From Liberibacter crescens BT-1 (lineage in GTDB: Bacteria > Pseudomonadota > Alphaproteobacteria > Rhizobiales > Rhizobiaceae): a stretch of 64,000 nucleotides of DNA. Where the stretch lies: positions 1 to 64,000 of the forward strand of contig NC_019907.1 of the NCBI RefSeq assembly GCF_000325745.1, written 5' to 3'. A program made the position numbers and the translations under genes. The notes below the pieces were generated by a model. It was not told the DNA's origin, did not search any database, and saw only the letters and a program-made list of their open reading frames with translations. How positions within the stretch are numbered: the stretch's first letter is position 1; every line of letters starts with the position of its first letter. Below are positions 11,126 through 19,834 of the stretch, one piece after another.

Positions 11126-12259
11126 ATGTACTTTCTTAAAAAGATATTTTTATGTCGTAAGGGCAATTTTATTATATTAACAGCCTTGTTGATGCCGGTT
11201 TTTCTTTCTATGGTAGGCTTTGCCATTGATACATCCAGGATGATTTTGACCCGTAATTCATTGCAGGACGCAACTGATGCTGCTACTTTAACGGCTGCTT
11301 CAGCAATTTTTAAAAAAGCAAACACTAATCCTGATGTCAGTATTAATGTGGCCACGATGACAGAATTGGTCAGGAATAGTTTGCAAAAACAATTATTAAA
11401 TCTCTTTACTCAGAACATAGCTCAAAAACTTTCTACGGATGCAAAGGTTACAATTAAGAAAGCCTATCATGATTCACCTGAATATAACATTCAGGCTGTT
11501 ACCTTTTATGATATGCCCCTGAGCTCTTTTTCTTTTGAAAGAATTATTTCGGGGCATGGTTCAGTAACAATATCAACGAGTAGTGTCTCCAAGGCGGTTC
11601 TTCCTAATCCTGATACAAGAATTGGTGTCTCGGTTGAATATGTACAAGATTTTTCTGATTCTAAGAAGCCAGCTCAATACCCAATGCATGAAACTGCAAA
11701 TAGTGGTTTAGCGCAATCATTGTTTGAGCGGACAGATATTGATTTGGGGAGCTATTTATTACTGGGACAAACTGCGTATTCGAGTCAAGTTTATTCTGAT
11801 GATGATTCAAATGGAACTTTATTTTGGCAGACTCCTGAAAATATAGCTCGGATTAAAAAGGGGAGTCCTCCTACACCTGGTACGAACAACTATCTGGCCA
11901 TGAGGATTGCTTATGATAAGCTGACGTCGGCTTATGAAGCATCAGAACAGAAAAAGAAGAAGAATAAGATCGTAAAAAAATATGTTATTGCAGAATTTTT
12001 AACCGATAATGATGACAGTACGAATGATCAGAGAACCTTGAGCCTCTGTAAAGAGATGAAACAGAAGGGGATACGCATATTTACATATGCATATGGTGAT
12101 GTTTCTAATCGAACTAAACAACTTGCAGTATCCTGCGCTACTTCTAGCGACGATAGTTATACCGGTAATAATGAAGTTGATCTGGATAAATTTTCAAAAG
12201 ATGTAGGTATTAACAAGATTGGAATTCAGGTAAAAACAGGAGTGCTCGTTAACAGTTAA
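11126..12259 (+). CDS. TadE/TadG-like Flp pilus assembly protein with vWA-like domain
   Basis: 377 residues. The N-terminus has the TadE/G-type membrane anchor: a short charged lead, then a hydrophobic stretch around residues 14-34 ending in GFAIDTSRM, then an Asn/Ala-rich helix (RNSLQDATDAATLTAA). The C-terminal half resembles a von Willebrand A domain, with a MIDAS-like DFSDS near 180 and LTDNDD near 290. The segment CKEMKQKGIRIFTYAYGD is typical of TadG proteins. No other tad/cpa genes are adjacent, so it is an orphan here. Its GC is visibly higher than its neighbours (hand counts of three 60-base lines give about 42%). No good ribosome-binding site precedes the ATG. Confidence 0.82.
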   Translation: MYFLKKIFLCRKGNFIILTALLMPVFLSMVGFAIDTSRMILTRNSLQDATDAATLTAASAIFKKANTNPDVSINVATMTELVRNSLQKQLLNLFTQNIAQKLSTDAKVTIKKAYHDSPEYNIQAVTFYDMPLSSFSFERIISGHGSVTISTSSVSKAVLPNPDTRIGVSVEYVQDFSDSKKPAQYPMHETANSGLAQSLFERTDIDLGSYLLLGQTAYSSQVYSDDDSNGTLFWQTPENIARIKKGSPPTPGTNNYLAMRIAYDKLTSAYEASEQKKKKNKIVKKYVIAEFLTDNDDSTNDQRTLSLCKEMKQKGIRIFTYAYGDVSNRTKQLAVSCATSSDDSYTGNNEVDLDKFSKDVGINKIGIQVKTGVLVNS

Positions 12260-12531
12260 AATATTATGATGAAGTTTATTTTCTTTCGGTTGAAAATATT
12301 TCATCACTCCTTTTGGAGGAGACACTAGATAAATACCATGTTATTACATCCAGTCTGTTTCTGATGAGAAAAACCAATAGATGTAATCATTGATGCTCTT
12401 TTCACAGAGCCGATAAAAAGGGAAAAAACGATAGACACTTGGTAGTAGATTTGATGAAAAACCAGAGAAAAAGAAAAGAAATGAAATTTATAAGTTATTA
12501 ATTTTAAATAAAAATATATAAAAATTCATTT
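12260..12531. other. intergenic stretch with stem-loops after the TadG-like gene
   Basis: 272 bases without a gene between tail-to-tail genes. A two-part hairpin runs from 12268 to 12305 (GATGAA / TTCATC outside, TATTTTC / GAAAATA inside), followed by CTCC / GGAG. A separate inverted repeat ATTACATC / GATGTAAT lies at 12343-12350 and 12380-12387. These may terminate the upstream gene, although no long T run follows. Confidence 0.4.
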
Positions 12532-13107
12532 TTAATATGAACCTTGAAGTTTTTCACCAATATCTTCTACCAATGGTTCTATACGATTATTGGCACTTTT
12601 TTTGACTTCTAAATCCAGATCAATTTGTGAACAAAGACCTAATGTTACAGGATCAATAGGAGTTAACTTTGCAGAATTCCAATGCGTACGATCGCGAATT
12701 TGTTCAATTGTTGATTTTGTTGTACCTACTAAACGTGAAATTTGTATATTCTTAAGCTCAGGATGGTTGCGAATAAGCCATAATATAGCATTAGGCCTGT
12801 CTTGACGTTTTGAAACTGGTGTATAACGTGCTCCACGTCTTTCAATCTCAGGTATTCTAATCCTAGGTTCAGAAAGTTTTATCTTGTAATTTTTATCAGC
12901 TTCCCCTTTTGTAATTTCATTACGAGTAAGTTGACCAGTAGCAATAAGATCAAGACCTTTTATTCCTTGTGATGTTTCTCCGTCTGCAATAGCTTTAATT
13001 TCAAGAGGATGAAGTTTGCAAAATTCTGCTATCTGATTGAAAGAAAGCGATGTATTATCTATAAGCCATATAGCACTAGATTTAGGCATAAGAGGTTGTC
13101 TAGACAT
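12532..13107 (-). CDS. trcR: TrcR-like cell-cycle transcriptional regulator (DUF1013)
   Basis: A 191-residue member of the alphaproteobacteria-restricted DUF1013 family, in which TrcR is a cell-cycle regulator associated with RNA polymerase. The conserved N-terminal block MPKSSAIWLIDNTSLSF and the central block DRPNAILWLIRNHPELKN followed by ISRLVGTTKSTIEQIRDR are both present; the latter looks like a helix-turn-helix. It diverges from ftsK across a 360-base region with two clear dyads. The family assignment is firm; the regulatory role is carried over from relatives. Confidence 0.88.
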   Translation of the reverse strand: MSRQPLMPKSSAIWLIDNTSLSFNQIAEFCKLHPLEIKAIADGETSQGIKGLDLIATGQLTRNEITKGEADKNYKIKLSEPRIRIPEIERRGARYTPVSKRQDRPNAILWLIRNHPELKNIQISRLVGTTKSTIEQIRDRTHWNSAKLTPIDPVTLGLCSQIDLDLEVKKSANNRIEPLVEDIGEKLQGSY

Positions 13108-13261
13108 TTATTAATCTTTCTATATTATTAAAATTAACTCAACTTAGATGATAGCAGAAGACATATAAAAATGAAATATAGACTTAAGATCTTTTTAAAA
13201 AAGCTATTTTCATAGTCACATTTATGTTAATAAATATTAGTTAACTGAATACTTGTTAAGT

Positions 13262-13297
13262 ATAGGTGTATTACATTTTAGTTATAATTACACCTAT
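13262..13297. promoter_or_regulatory. 9-bp inverted repeat in trcR/ftsK promoter region
   Basis: ATAGGTGTA at 13262-13270 is mirrored exactly by TACACCTAT at 13289-13297 across an 18-base centre containing TATAAT. It is a candidate operator, or a hairpin if transcribed. Function is unknown. Confidence 0.45.
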
Positions 13298-13403
13298 TAA
13301 TAAATATAAAAATTAGAAGTTTTATTTTATAAATTAAGAGTTAAAAATCAATTGTTAACTTTAATAAATATTTAATAAATCCATCATTTTAAAAAGAGTA
13401 CTG

Positions 13404-13432
13404 ACTTTGAAGATAAAGGCATTTTTCAAAGT
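13404..13432. promoter_or_regulatory. 8-bp inverted repeat just upstream of ftsK
   Basis: ACTTTGAA at 13404-13411 is mirrored by TTCAAAGT at 13425-13432, with two more possible inner pairs (one G-U). It ends 35 bases before the ftsK start codon and could be an operator or a leader hairpin. Confidence 0.4.
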
Positions 13433-13467
13433 ATTAAAAATAAAATAAGTGAAATGGATTTATTGTA

Positions 13468-15966
13468 ATGCCTAGATATATGAGTACATCCAAAAATAAT
13501 AAAGGCTTTTTAGCATGGGTTTACAGGAAGCTACTGGTATTGTCAGGCTTCTTGTTAGTAGCTCTTGTTGTAGCTTTTGTTTTAGCTTTAGCAACATGGG
13601 ATGTTTACGATCCTAGCTATTCCTATGCTACCTCTCGTCAGCCTAATAATCTTTTAGGCTATAGTGGTGCTGTTTTTGCTGATATCATGATGCAATTTTT
13701 GGGCCTTTCAAGTGTTATATCACTATTACCTTTGATTTCATGGTCATTAGCATTAATATCTGGAAAAAAACTTGGACGTTGGTTAGAACGTTTTGGAGCT
13801 TGGATAGCAAGCTTATTTTTTTCTACGGCGTTTCTTGCATGTTACCCTCCTTCATCAACATGGCCTATTCAAAATGGATTTGGTGGGATCATTGGTGATA
13901 TGGTGATGCGCTTACCTGTATTATTTATTGGCAGTTATCCAACAGGAGCTTTTGCTTTTTTGTTTCAGATAATACTTGTAATGATTACAATATGGTTAAT
14001 GCTATTTTCTTCTGGAATTATTGGAACTTTTAAAGTTAAAGAATTCAATGAACAGGAAAAAAATTTAGAAAGTCCAGAAGAATCAAAAAGTTTGTTAGCA
14101 TTAGGTATTTTGGAGCATATTTGGTTTTCTTTTCAAGCGCACATGTTTCGTATTTTTAAAATAAGGAAATCATTTGTGTATTCGCCAAAAAAATCTCATG
14201 ATTTTCATGATATTTCAGATTTAAAATTTGATAGTGAAAAGTTTGAAGATGATTCTGTTGGTTCTTCTTTTTTTAATCAACGAATAGAACCTATCTTAAG
14301 TGTAGATTATGCTGAAATAAATAGAAGAGAAAATAATGGTGATAAAAATTATTGTGATCAGGAATCAAAACTGAAAGACAATAAAAATTATAATAATAGC
14401 TTTTTTAGTGGTCAATCGAATCTTCAGTCTGATGTGTATATAGAAGAAAAGATTGGTTTTTCTCTTCCTTCGATCAAGTTTCTTAAAGAACCCAAAAATA
14501 TTGGTAGTGCAACTACATTATCTCATAATGTATTGCAGAGTAATGCTCGTATGTTAGAAAGTGTATTAGATGATTTTGGTGTTAAAGGAGAAATTATTAA
14601 TGTTCGGCCTGGTCCTGTAGTTACCCTTTATGAATTAGAACCTGCTCCAGGGATAAAATCATCACGTATTATTGGTCTTTCTGATGATATTGCCAGGTCT
14701 ATGAGCGCAGTTGCAGCCCGTGTTGCCGTTATATCAGGACGTAATGTTATAGGGATTGAATTACCGAATGTTGTCCATGAAACTGTTTTTTTAAAAGAAT
14801 TGATTATGTCTAGTCTTTTTCAAGAAACTAAAGCTAAGCTTGCTATAGCACTTGGGAAAAACATCGGAGGAGATCCTATAGTTGTTGATCTTGCAAAGAT
14901 GCCACATCTTTTAATTGCCGGGACTACAGGTTCAGGTAAGTCCGTTGCTATCAATACAATGATTTTGTCTTTACTCTACAAAATGACACCAGAACAATGC
15001 CGTCTTATTATGATTGATCCAAAGATGTTAGAATTGTCTGTCTATGATGGAATACCACATCTTCTCTCACCAGTTGTTACTGATCCTAAAAAAGCCATTG
15101 TAGCACTTAAATGGATAGTACGTGAGATGGAAGAGCGTTATCGTAAAATGTCAAAAATAGGAGTGCGTAATATTGATGGATTTAATATGAGAGTTACACA
15201 AGCTCTTGATATAGGTGAAAATCTCAGTCGTACAGTCCAAACTGGATTTGATCAAAACAGTGGTGAAGCGATTTATGAAACAGAAGAATTTGATCTTCAA
15301 CCTATGCCATATATTGTTGTTGTAATAGATGAAATGGCAGATTTAATGATGGTTGCTGGAAAGGATATAGAATCCGCTATACAACGTTTAGCACAAATGG
15401 CTCGAGCATCTGGTATTCATGTTATTATGGCAACACAGAGACCATCAGTAGATGTTATAACTGGAACAATTAAAGCTAATTTTCCAACACGAATGTCTTT
15501 TCAAGTGTCATCTAAGATTGATAGCCGAACTATTCTAGGTGAACAAGGGGCAGAACAGCTTCTTGGACAAGGTGATATGCTTTATATGACCGGTGGAGGG
15601 CGTATTCAACGTATTCATAGTCCTTTTGTGTCAGATAATGAAGTTGAAAAAATTGTATCATACCTAAAAACACAAGGATTACCAAAATATCTTGATAAAA
15701 TAACAGACGATAGCGATGAGAAGTATAGTAACACTTTTGGGAAAAATAGTGTAACAAACTCTGATGAGTTATATAATCAAGCGGTTGCGATAGTATTACG
15801 GGATAAAAAAGCTTCTACTTCTTACATACAACGTCGTTTAGGTATTGGTTATAATCGTGCTGCTTCTTTAATCGAAAAAATGGAAGAAGAAGGAGTGATT
15901 GGCCCAGCTAGTAGTACTGGAAAACGAGAAATATTAGTATCATCAAATACAGATTTTTGTGAATAA
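13468..15966 (+). CDS. ftsK: DNA translocase FtsK
   Basis: 832 residues, a normal rhizobial length. The N-terminal third has about four membrane helices (roughly residues 18-170) that anchor it at the division septum. A charged, low-complexity linker (about 195-340) follows. The motor has Walker A AGTTGSGKSV near 485 and Walker B VVVIDEMADL near 618. The C-terminal winged-helix gamma domain (about 768-832) ends in IEKMEEEGVIGP and would read KOPS sequences. It moves chromosome ends during division and activates dimer resolution. lolA follows, as in rhizobia. Confidence 0.96.
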   Translation: MPRYMSTSKNNKGFLAWVYRKLLVLSGFLLVALVVAFVLALATWDVYDPSYSYATSRQPNNLLGYSGAVFADIMMQFLGLSSVISLLPLISWSLALISGKKLGRWLERFGAWIASLFFSTAFLACYPPSSTWPIQNGFGGIIGDMVMRLPVLFIGSYPTGAFAFLFQIILVMITIWLMLFSSGIIGTFKVKEFNEQEKNLESPEESKSLLALGILEHIWFSFQAHMFRIFKIRKSFVYSPKKSHDFHDISDLKFDSEKFEDDSVGSSFFNQRIEPILSVDYAEINRRENNGDKNYCDQESKLKDNKNYNNSFFSGQSNLQSDVYIEEKIGFSLPSIKFLKEPKNIGSATTLSHNVLQSNARMLESVLDDFGVKGEIINVRPGPVVTLYELEPAPGIKSSRIIGLSDDIARSMSAVAARVAVISGRNVIGIELPNVVHETVFLKELIMSSLFQETKAKLAIALGKNIGGDPIVVDLAKMPHLLIAGTTGSGKSVAINTMILSLLYKMTPEQCRLIMIDPKMLELSVYDGIPHLLSPVVTDPKKAIVALKWIVREMEERYRKMSKIGVRNIDGFNMRVTQALDIGENLSRTVQTGFDQNSGEAIYETEEFDLQPMPYIVVVIDEMADLMMVAGKDIESAIQRLAQMARASGIHVIMATQRPSVDVITGTIKANFPTRMSFQVSSKIDSRTILGEQGAEQLLGQGDMLYMTGGGRIQRIHSPFVSDNEVEKIVSYLKTQGLPKYLDKITDDSDEKYSNTFGKNSVTNSDELYNQAVAIVLRDKKASTSYIQRRLGIGYNRAASLIEKMEEEGVIGPASSTGKREILVSSNTDFCE

Positions 15967-16026
15967 TGAATATATTTAGTAAAATTTATTCACAGATCAG
16001 ATTTTTTCTTATGAAAGTCATTGCTC

Positions 16027-16656
16027 ATGGATTTATTAATATTTAGAAAAAAGTTAATTCTTGGACTTATAATTTTTATTACACTTATAAGCTCATTAAG
16101 TTATTCTTTTCATGCTAAGGCTGCTGTTAAATCAGAAAATGTTCGAAAACTTTTTGAAAAGTTTTCATCTATACGAACAATGCAAGGTAAGTTTATACAG
16201 ATTGGTTCCAGAGGAGAAGAAAGAACAGGAAAATTTTTTATTGAACGTCCTGGAAAATTAAGATTCGATTATGATAACCCTTATAAAGTAAAAGTTATTG
16301 CTGATGGAAAAAATGTAGCTATAGGTAATTCTGAGCTTAAAACGTGGGATATTTATCCTCTTTCTAAGACACCTCTTAATTTTATACTGTCTAGTAAATT
16401 AGATATGAATGATAGTATAGTTAGTGATATAAAAGAAGAAAAAGATTTTATTACTATAATATTATCTGAAAAAAATTCTAAAATTAACGATTATACTATT
16501 TCTTTAATATTTGATACCAATAATTATGAGCTTTTTCAATGGACAGTAAAAGATAGCAAAGGAGATAATACTTCTGTGAGTATTTTAGAGGTTAAAAATA
16601 ATATTGATCTGAATGAGAAATTATTTAAAATTCCTTATGATGAAGTTCATAATTAA
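16027..16656 (+). CDS. lolA: outer-membrane lipoprotein carrier LolA
   Basis: A periplasmic chaperone that ferries lipoproteins from LolCDE to the outer membrane. The ATG at 16027 gives 209 residues and has GAAAG nine bases upstream. An in-frame TTG at 16021 would add two residues but is too close to that site. A signal peptide occupies about residues 1-30 (hydrophobic core, cleavage near AKA). The mature part has the LolA blocks MQGKFIQIG, GKFFIERPGKLRFDYD and DGKNVAI. It sits between ftsK and xthA. Confidence 0.92.
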   Translation: MDLLIFRKKLILGLIIFITLISSLSYSFHAKAAVKSENVRKLFEKFSSIRTMQGKFIQIGSRGEERTGKFFIERPGKLRFDYDNPYKVKVIADGKNVAIGNSELKTWDIYPLSKTPLNFILSSKLDMNDSIVSDIKEEKDFITIILSEKNSKINDYTISLIFDTNNYELFQWTVKDSKGDNTSVSILEVKNNIDLNEKLFKIPYDEVHN

Positions 16657-16706
16657 GTTAAATACAAAGTACTTATTATTTTCTTAAAGATTTGTGCAAG
16701 AATTAA

Positions 16707-17510
16707 ATGACATTTTCTTTGGTTACGTGGAATGTTAATTCCTTGCGTTTAAGATGGCCTCTTATAGAAAGGTTTCTTAAAAAATTTTCGCCTAATATAA
16801 TTTGTTTTCAAGAAACTAAATGTCCCAATCACTTATTCCCACTGGAAGCTTTTGAAAAATTTGGTTACAAGTATTTTGTGTTACATGGACAGAAAGCATA
16901 CAATGGTGTTGCTATTTTAGCTCAATTCCCTTTAACAGAAGAACTGCGAAAAGGCTATTGTAACAATTCTGATGCTCGGTATGTTTCTGTTCTTTTTGAA
17001 AGATTTGGTAAACGTATTCGGTTACATAATTTTTATGTGCCTGCAGGAGGATATGAGCCTGATCCTATAAAAAATCCAAAATTTTCTTATAAGATTAAAT
17101 TTCTTGAAGAGATGAAATCTATTCATTCTGACAATGAAGTTGATTGTTCATCAATCCTAGTAGGGGATCTTAATGTTGCTCCGCTTGAAAATGATGTTTG
17201 GTCACATAAAAAAATGTTGGGAGTTGTTAGTCATACACCTGTAGAAACAGAAGCTCTTTTAAAAATCATGGAGTATGGTGCATGGATTGATTTAATAAGA
17301 TTACATATCCCAGAACATCAAAAAATTTATACTTGGTGGAGCTATCGAGCAATAAATTGGGAAGATGCTGATCGTGGACGCAGGTTAGATCATATTTGGT
17401 CTTCAAAAGATCTTTCTTGTTATTTGAACTCTGTTGAAATATTTAAAGAAGCTCGTGGTTGGCAACGTCCTTCAGATCATGTTCCAATAATAGCATACTT
17501 CAATTTTTAA
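16707..17510 (+). CDS. xthA: exodeoxyribonuclease III (AP endonuclease)
   Basis: A 267-residue member of the endonuclease/exonuclease/phosphatase fold. It carries the ExoIII motifs TWNVNSLR (residues 8-15), CFQETK with the metal-binding Glu, a Tyr-containing middle segment, GDLNVAP with the catalytic Asp-Asn, and SDHVPI with the catalytic His. It repairs abasic sites and blocked 3' ends. It converges on the cNMP-domain gene with only 11 bases between. Confidence 0.96.
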   Translation: MTFSLVTWNVNSLRLRWPLIERFLKKFSPNIICFQETKCPNHLFPLEAFEKFGYKYFVLHGQKAYNGVAILAQFPLTEELRKGYCNNSDARYVSVLFERFGKRIRLHNFYVPAGGYEPDPIKNPKFSYKIKFLEEMKSIHSDNEVDCSSILVGDLNVAPLENDVWSHKKMLGVVSHTPVETEALLKIMEYGAWIDLIRLHIPEHQKIYTWWSYRAINWEDADRGRRLDHIWSSKDLSCYLNSVEIFKEARGWQRPSDHVPIIAYFNF

Positions 17511-17521
17511 TCAATTTCTTC

Positions 17522-17965
17522 TTATTTTTTTACCAGACAACTCTCTATTATAGAGATTATATTATTCCGTATTCTTTTTTGGATGATGGAAGAAACTTGA
17601 GGATATTCTTTTAAAAGTTTATGAAATAGTTTTCGTGGAATACGCAAGATTTCAGAATCTTCCATGGCTGTTGCTGTATACTGATGTTCTATCAATGTTA
17701 TTAATGCAAGTTCTGCAAGAAGGCTTCTTGAGCTTACTTGATTTTTTTCATATATAACGCCTTTAGTGTTTTTTTTAGATAATTCAAGTTTTCCTCTCAT
17801 TACGACATAAGCGGATTCAGCTGGAGATTTCTCAAGGAAAAGCACATTATTAGATTTAATAATACGATGTTGTAACCCAGAAGCAACAACTTTTAGCTGT
17901 TCTTTGTTCATATTAGAAAATAAGGGAGTTTGAGATAAAAGAAAAATATCATCGTCTAGTGCCAT
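17522..17965 (-). CDS. cyclic nucleotide-binding-fold protein without DNA-binding domain
   Basis: 147 residues forming one CRP-like beta-barrel: LLSQTPLFSNMNKEQL at the start, a long beta region, and a C-terminal helix. There is no helix-turn-helix. In the phosphate-binding cassette the usual GE-(x)n-RTA pattern reads AELALITLIEHQYTATA, so the Gly and the phosphate-binding Arg are replaced. Cyclic nucleotide binding is therefore doubtful. It lies 40 bases downstream of the response regulator on the same strand and is probably cotranscribed with it. The function is unknown. Confidence 0.75.
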   Translation of the reverse strand: MALDDDIFLLSQTPLFSNMNKEQLKVVASGLQHRIIKSNNVLFLEKSPAESAYVVMRGKLELSKKNTKGVIYEKNQVSSRSLLAELALITLIEHQYTATAMEDSEILRIPRKLFHKLLKEYPQVSSIIQKRIRNNIISIIESCLVKK

Positions 17966-18005
17966 GAAAAAGTACTATTTCTTCAAATTACTTAATATTA
18001 TTACT

Positions 18006-18665
18006 CTATAAAATTATTTTATACCCACCATTTTCTGTTATTATAATTTCTTTATTGGCAGGATTGTGTTCAATTTTTTTTCGCAATCTATAGATATGGG
18101 TTTCTAGAGTATGAGTAGTAATCTTAGCATTATATCCCCAAACTTTTCGTAAAATTGTATCGCGTGATATTACTTTTTGTTGAGCATTGTAAAGACAGAA
18201 AATAATGTCAACTTCTTTTTCTGTAAGGTGTATTTTTTCCCCTGATGTATTTGTAATCAGTTTATAATCAGGTTGAAAAATATATGAACCTATTGTTAAG
18301 GAATTTTTTTTGTGTTGGCGCAGTTGAGAACGGATACGAGAAATTAAAATTGAAAAGCGAAATGGTTTTTTAACATAATAATGAGTGCTATTATCATTAA
18401 TAATTTTATCCAGATTATTATTTTTTTTAGTAAGTATTATGATAGGTATTTTAAATCTATTTTTTTGAAATTCTTCTAGATCTTTTTTGTTAGTAGAATC
18501 TGAACAGTCAATATCTAATATTAATAGATCAATATTAATATCTAAACTAGAAGGAAGATTTTTTTCATCTATAACGTTGAATTCATTATTGATTTTTAAT
18601 TGTTCTTTGATTGCGTCACAAAAACTTTTATTAGAACTTATTAGAAGAAGCGTCCATGTTGACAT
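18006..18665 (-). CDS. OmpR/PhoB-type response regulator with atypical receiver
   Basis: The ATG at 18665 has AAAGGA upstream and gives 219 residues. An ATG at 18686 would add seven residues and lacks a ribosome-binding site. The receiver keeps the phosphoacceptor-like Asp (LLILDIDCSD), the Thr (ILTKKN) and the Lys (YYVKKPF), but the N-terminal acidic pair that binds Mg is replaced by ISSN. The C-terminal winged helix is intact: LTEKEVDIIFCL, HTLETHIYRLRKKI and ENGGYKI. No histidine kinase is nearby. It is likely a phosphorylation-independent or weakly phosphorylated regulator; its target is unknown. Confidence 0.88.
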   Translation of the reverse strand: MSTWTLLLISSNKSFCDAIKEQLKINNEFNVIDEKNLPSSLDINIDLLILDIDCSDSTNKKDLEEFQKNRFKIPIIILTKKNNNLDKIINDNSTHYYVKKPFRFSILISRIRSQLRQHKKNSLTIGSYIFQPDYKLITNTSGEKIHLTEKEVDIIFCLYNAQQKVISRDTILRKVWGYNAKITTHTLETHIYRLRKKIEHNPANKEIIITENGGYKIIL

Positions 18666-18767
18666 GGTTGACTTATTCCTTTGCATCTACATCAATTTTT
18701 ATAATATATTCTATGTTAAGGCTACATAATATTTATTCAATATATTATTGATGGTTTTGGTATAAGT

Positions 18768-19307
18768 TTATTTATTAAGTTTTATCTCTGTAAGAGAAGA
18801 AAAGAGTACTTCTTTATCAACTTCGTTTAAATTTTTTTCTTGTACAGCTTTAAAGAAATCTTTCTTTAAGCTTTCATCTATTTTTTTATTGGATTTAAGG
18901 TAATTTGCAATTTCTGCAATAATATTATTATTTATATTTGATATATCTGATCGAATTTCTTTTAAAGGAATATTACTTGTTTTCAGGTCAGGTTTTGATA
19001 ACCAATCTGCAAAAAAACGATGTTGAATGGACTTTGCTACATTAATTTGAGTAATCATAAATCTTTTTATAGAATTAGAATCTATTCCCAAACTCTTGGA
19101 AAGCGCTAAAGAATTCTCTAAAACTTTTTTCTCCTGAACCAAATCTTGTATAGGTTGATTTTCTTGCATTTTATATCGTGCTACCTTTTCCATATAAGAA
19201 AGCCGTTTACTTATAAGAGATGTCACTCTATTAAAATCATCAGCATGAGCAAAAAACGGCATGATTAAAACACAAAAAATTGATAAGATTTTTACAACCT
19301 GTTTCAT
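18768..19307 (-). CDS. secreted (gamma-class, AroQ-fold) chorismate mutase-like protein
   Basis: 179 residues. A clear signal peptide (about 1-22, ending FFAHA) points to export to the periplasm or beyond. The mature part is all-helical and matches secreted chorismate mutases: LISKRLSYMEKVARYKMQ carries the expected Arg and Lys, IQDLVQEKKVLE carries the expected Asp and Glu, and FADWLSKP is a signature of the exported class. At the position of the substrate-binding Arg (D-x-x-R in relatives) this protein has Gln. Activity is therefore uncertain. In relatives the enzyme converts chorismate to prephenate outside the cytoplasm. It lies between rnhA and the response regulator, same strand. Confidence 0.8.
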   Translation of the reverse strand: MKQVVKILSIFCVLIMPFFAHADDFNRVTSLISKRLSYMEKVARYKMQENQPIQDLVQEKKVLENSLALSKSLGIDSNSIKRFMITQINVAKSIQHRFFADWLSKPDLKTSNIPLKEIRSDISNINNNIIAEIANYLKSNKKIDESLKKDFFKAVQEKNLNEVDKEVLFSSLTEIKLNK

Positions 19308-19375
19308 AGAATGCCCTATTAGTTAAAATCACGTAAAGATGAAAATTATAACGATAAGCTATAAACTTGTAAAAA

Positions 19376-19834
19376 TCAACTTTTACTTACTTTGGAAGGC
19401 TTTTTAAAAGCTATAAGAGCTTCTCTTGCTAATTTATCAACTTGTTCATTTTCTTTATGTCCGGCATGTCCTTTTATCCAGTGTAGAGTAACAGTATGTT
19501 TATTTTTAGCTTTTGCAAGTTTTTGCCAGAGTTCTACATTTTTTATGGATTTTTTTTGAGAATTAAGCCAACCATTTTGTTCCCATTCGTATATCCATTG
19601 AGATATACCTTTTTGCACGTATACACTATCAGTATAAAGATCAACTTTACAAGGGTACTTGAGGCAGTTAAGAGCTGATATTGCTGCTGTCAGCTCCATA
19701 CGATTATTAGTGGTTTGTTCTTCTCCACCGAAAATTGTTTTCTCTATTGTTCCGTATCGTAATAGCGCTCCCCAGCCTCCAGGTCCTGGATTCCCGGAAC
19801 AAGCTCCATCAATGTATACTTCAACATGTTTCAA
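19376..19834 (-). CDS. rnhA: ribonuclease HI
   Basis: 152 residues with all four catalytic acids visible: Asp in [14 protein letters not shown], Glu in NNRMELTAA, Asp in LYTDSVYV, and Asp in [12 protein letters not shown], plus the flexible-loop His (KGHAGHKEN). It removes RNA from RNA-DNA hybrids. The start is TTG and overlaps the end of thrB by 14 bases, so the two are probably coupled. The thrB-rnhA order is typical of rhizobia. Confidence 0.95.
   Translation of the reverse strand: MKHVEVYIDGACSGNPGPGGWGALLRYGTIEKTIFGGEEQTTNNRMELTAAISALNCLKYPCKVDLYTDSVYVQKGISQWIYEWEQNGWLNSQKKSIKNVELWQKLAKAKNKHTVTLHWIKGHAGHKENEQVDKLAREALIAFKKPSKVSKS

Larger units (their letters stand above)
13108..13467. 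other. 360-base divergent trcR/ftsK control region
   Basis: A very AT-rich region between divergent genes that must contain both promoters. It holds two perfect dyads (separate entries) and a TATAAT hexamer at 13283-13288 inside the first. I could not pair this hexamer with a good -35 box. No open frame of note is visible. Confidence 0.6.
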
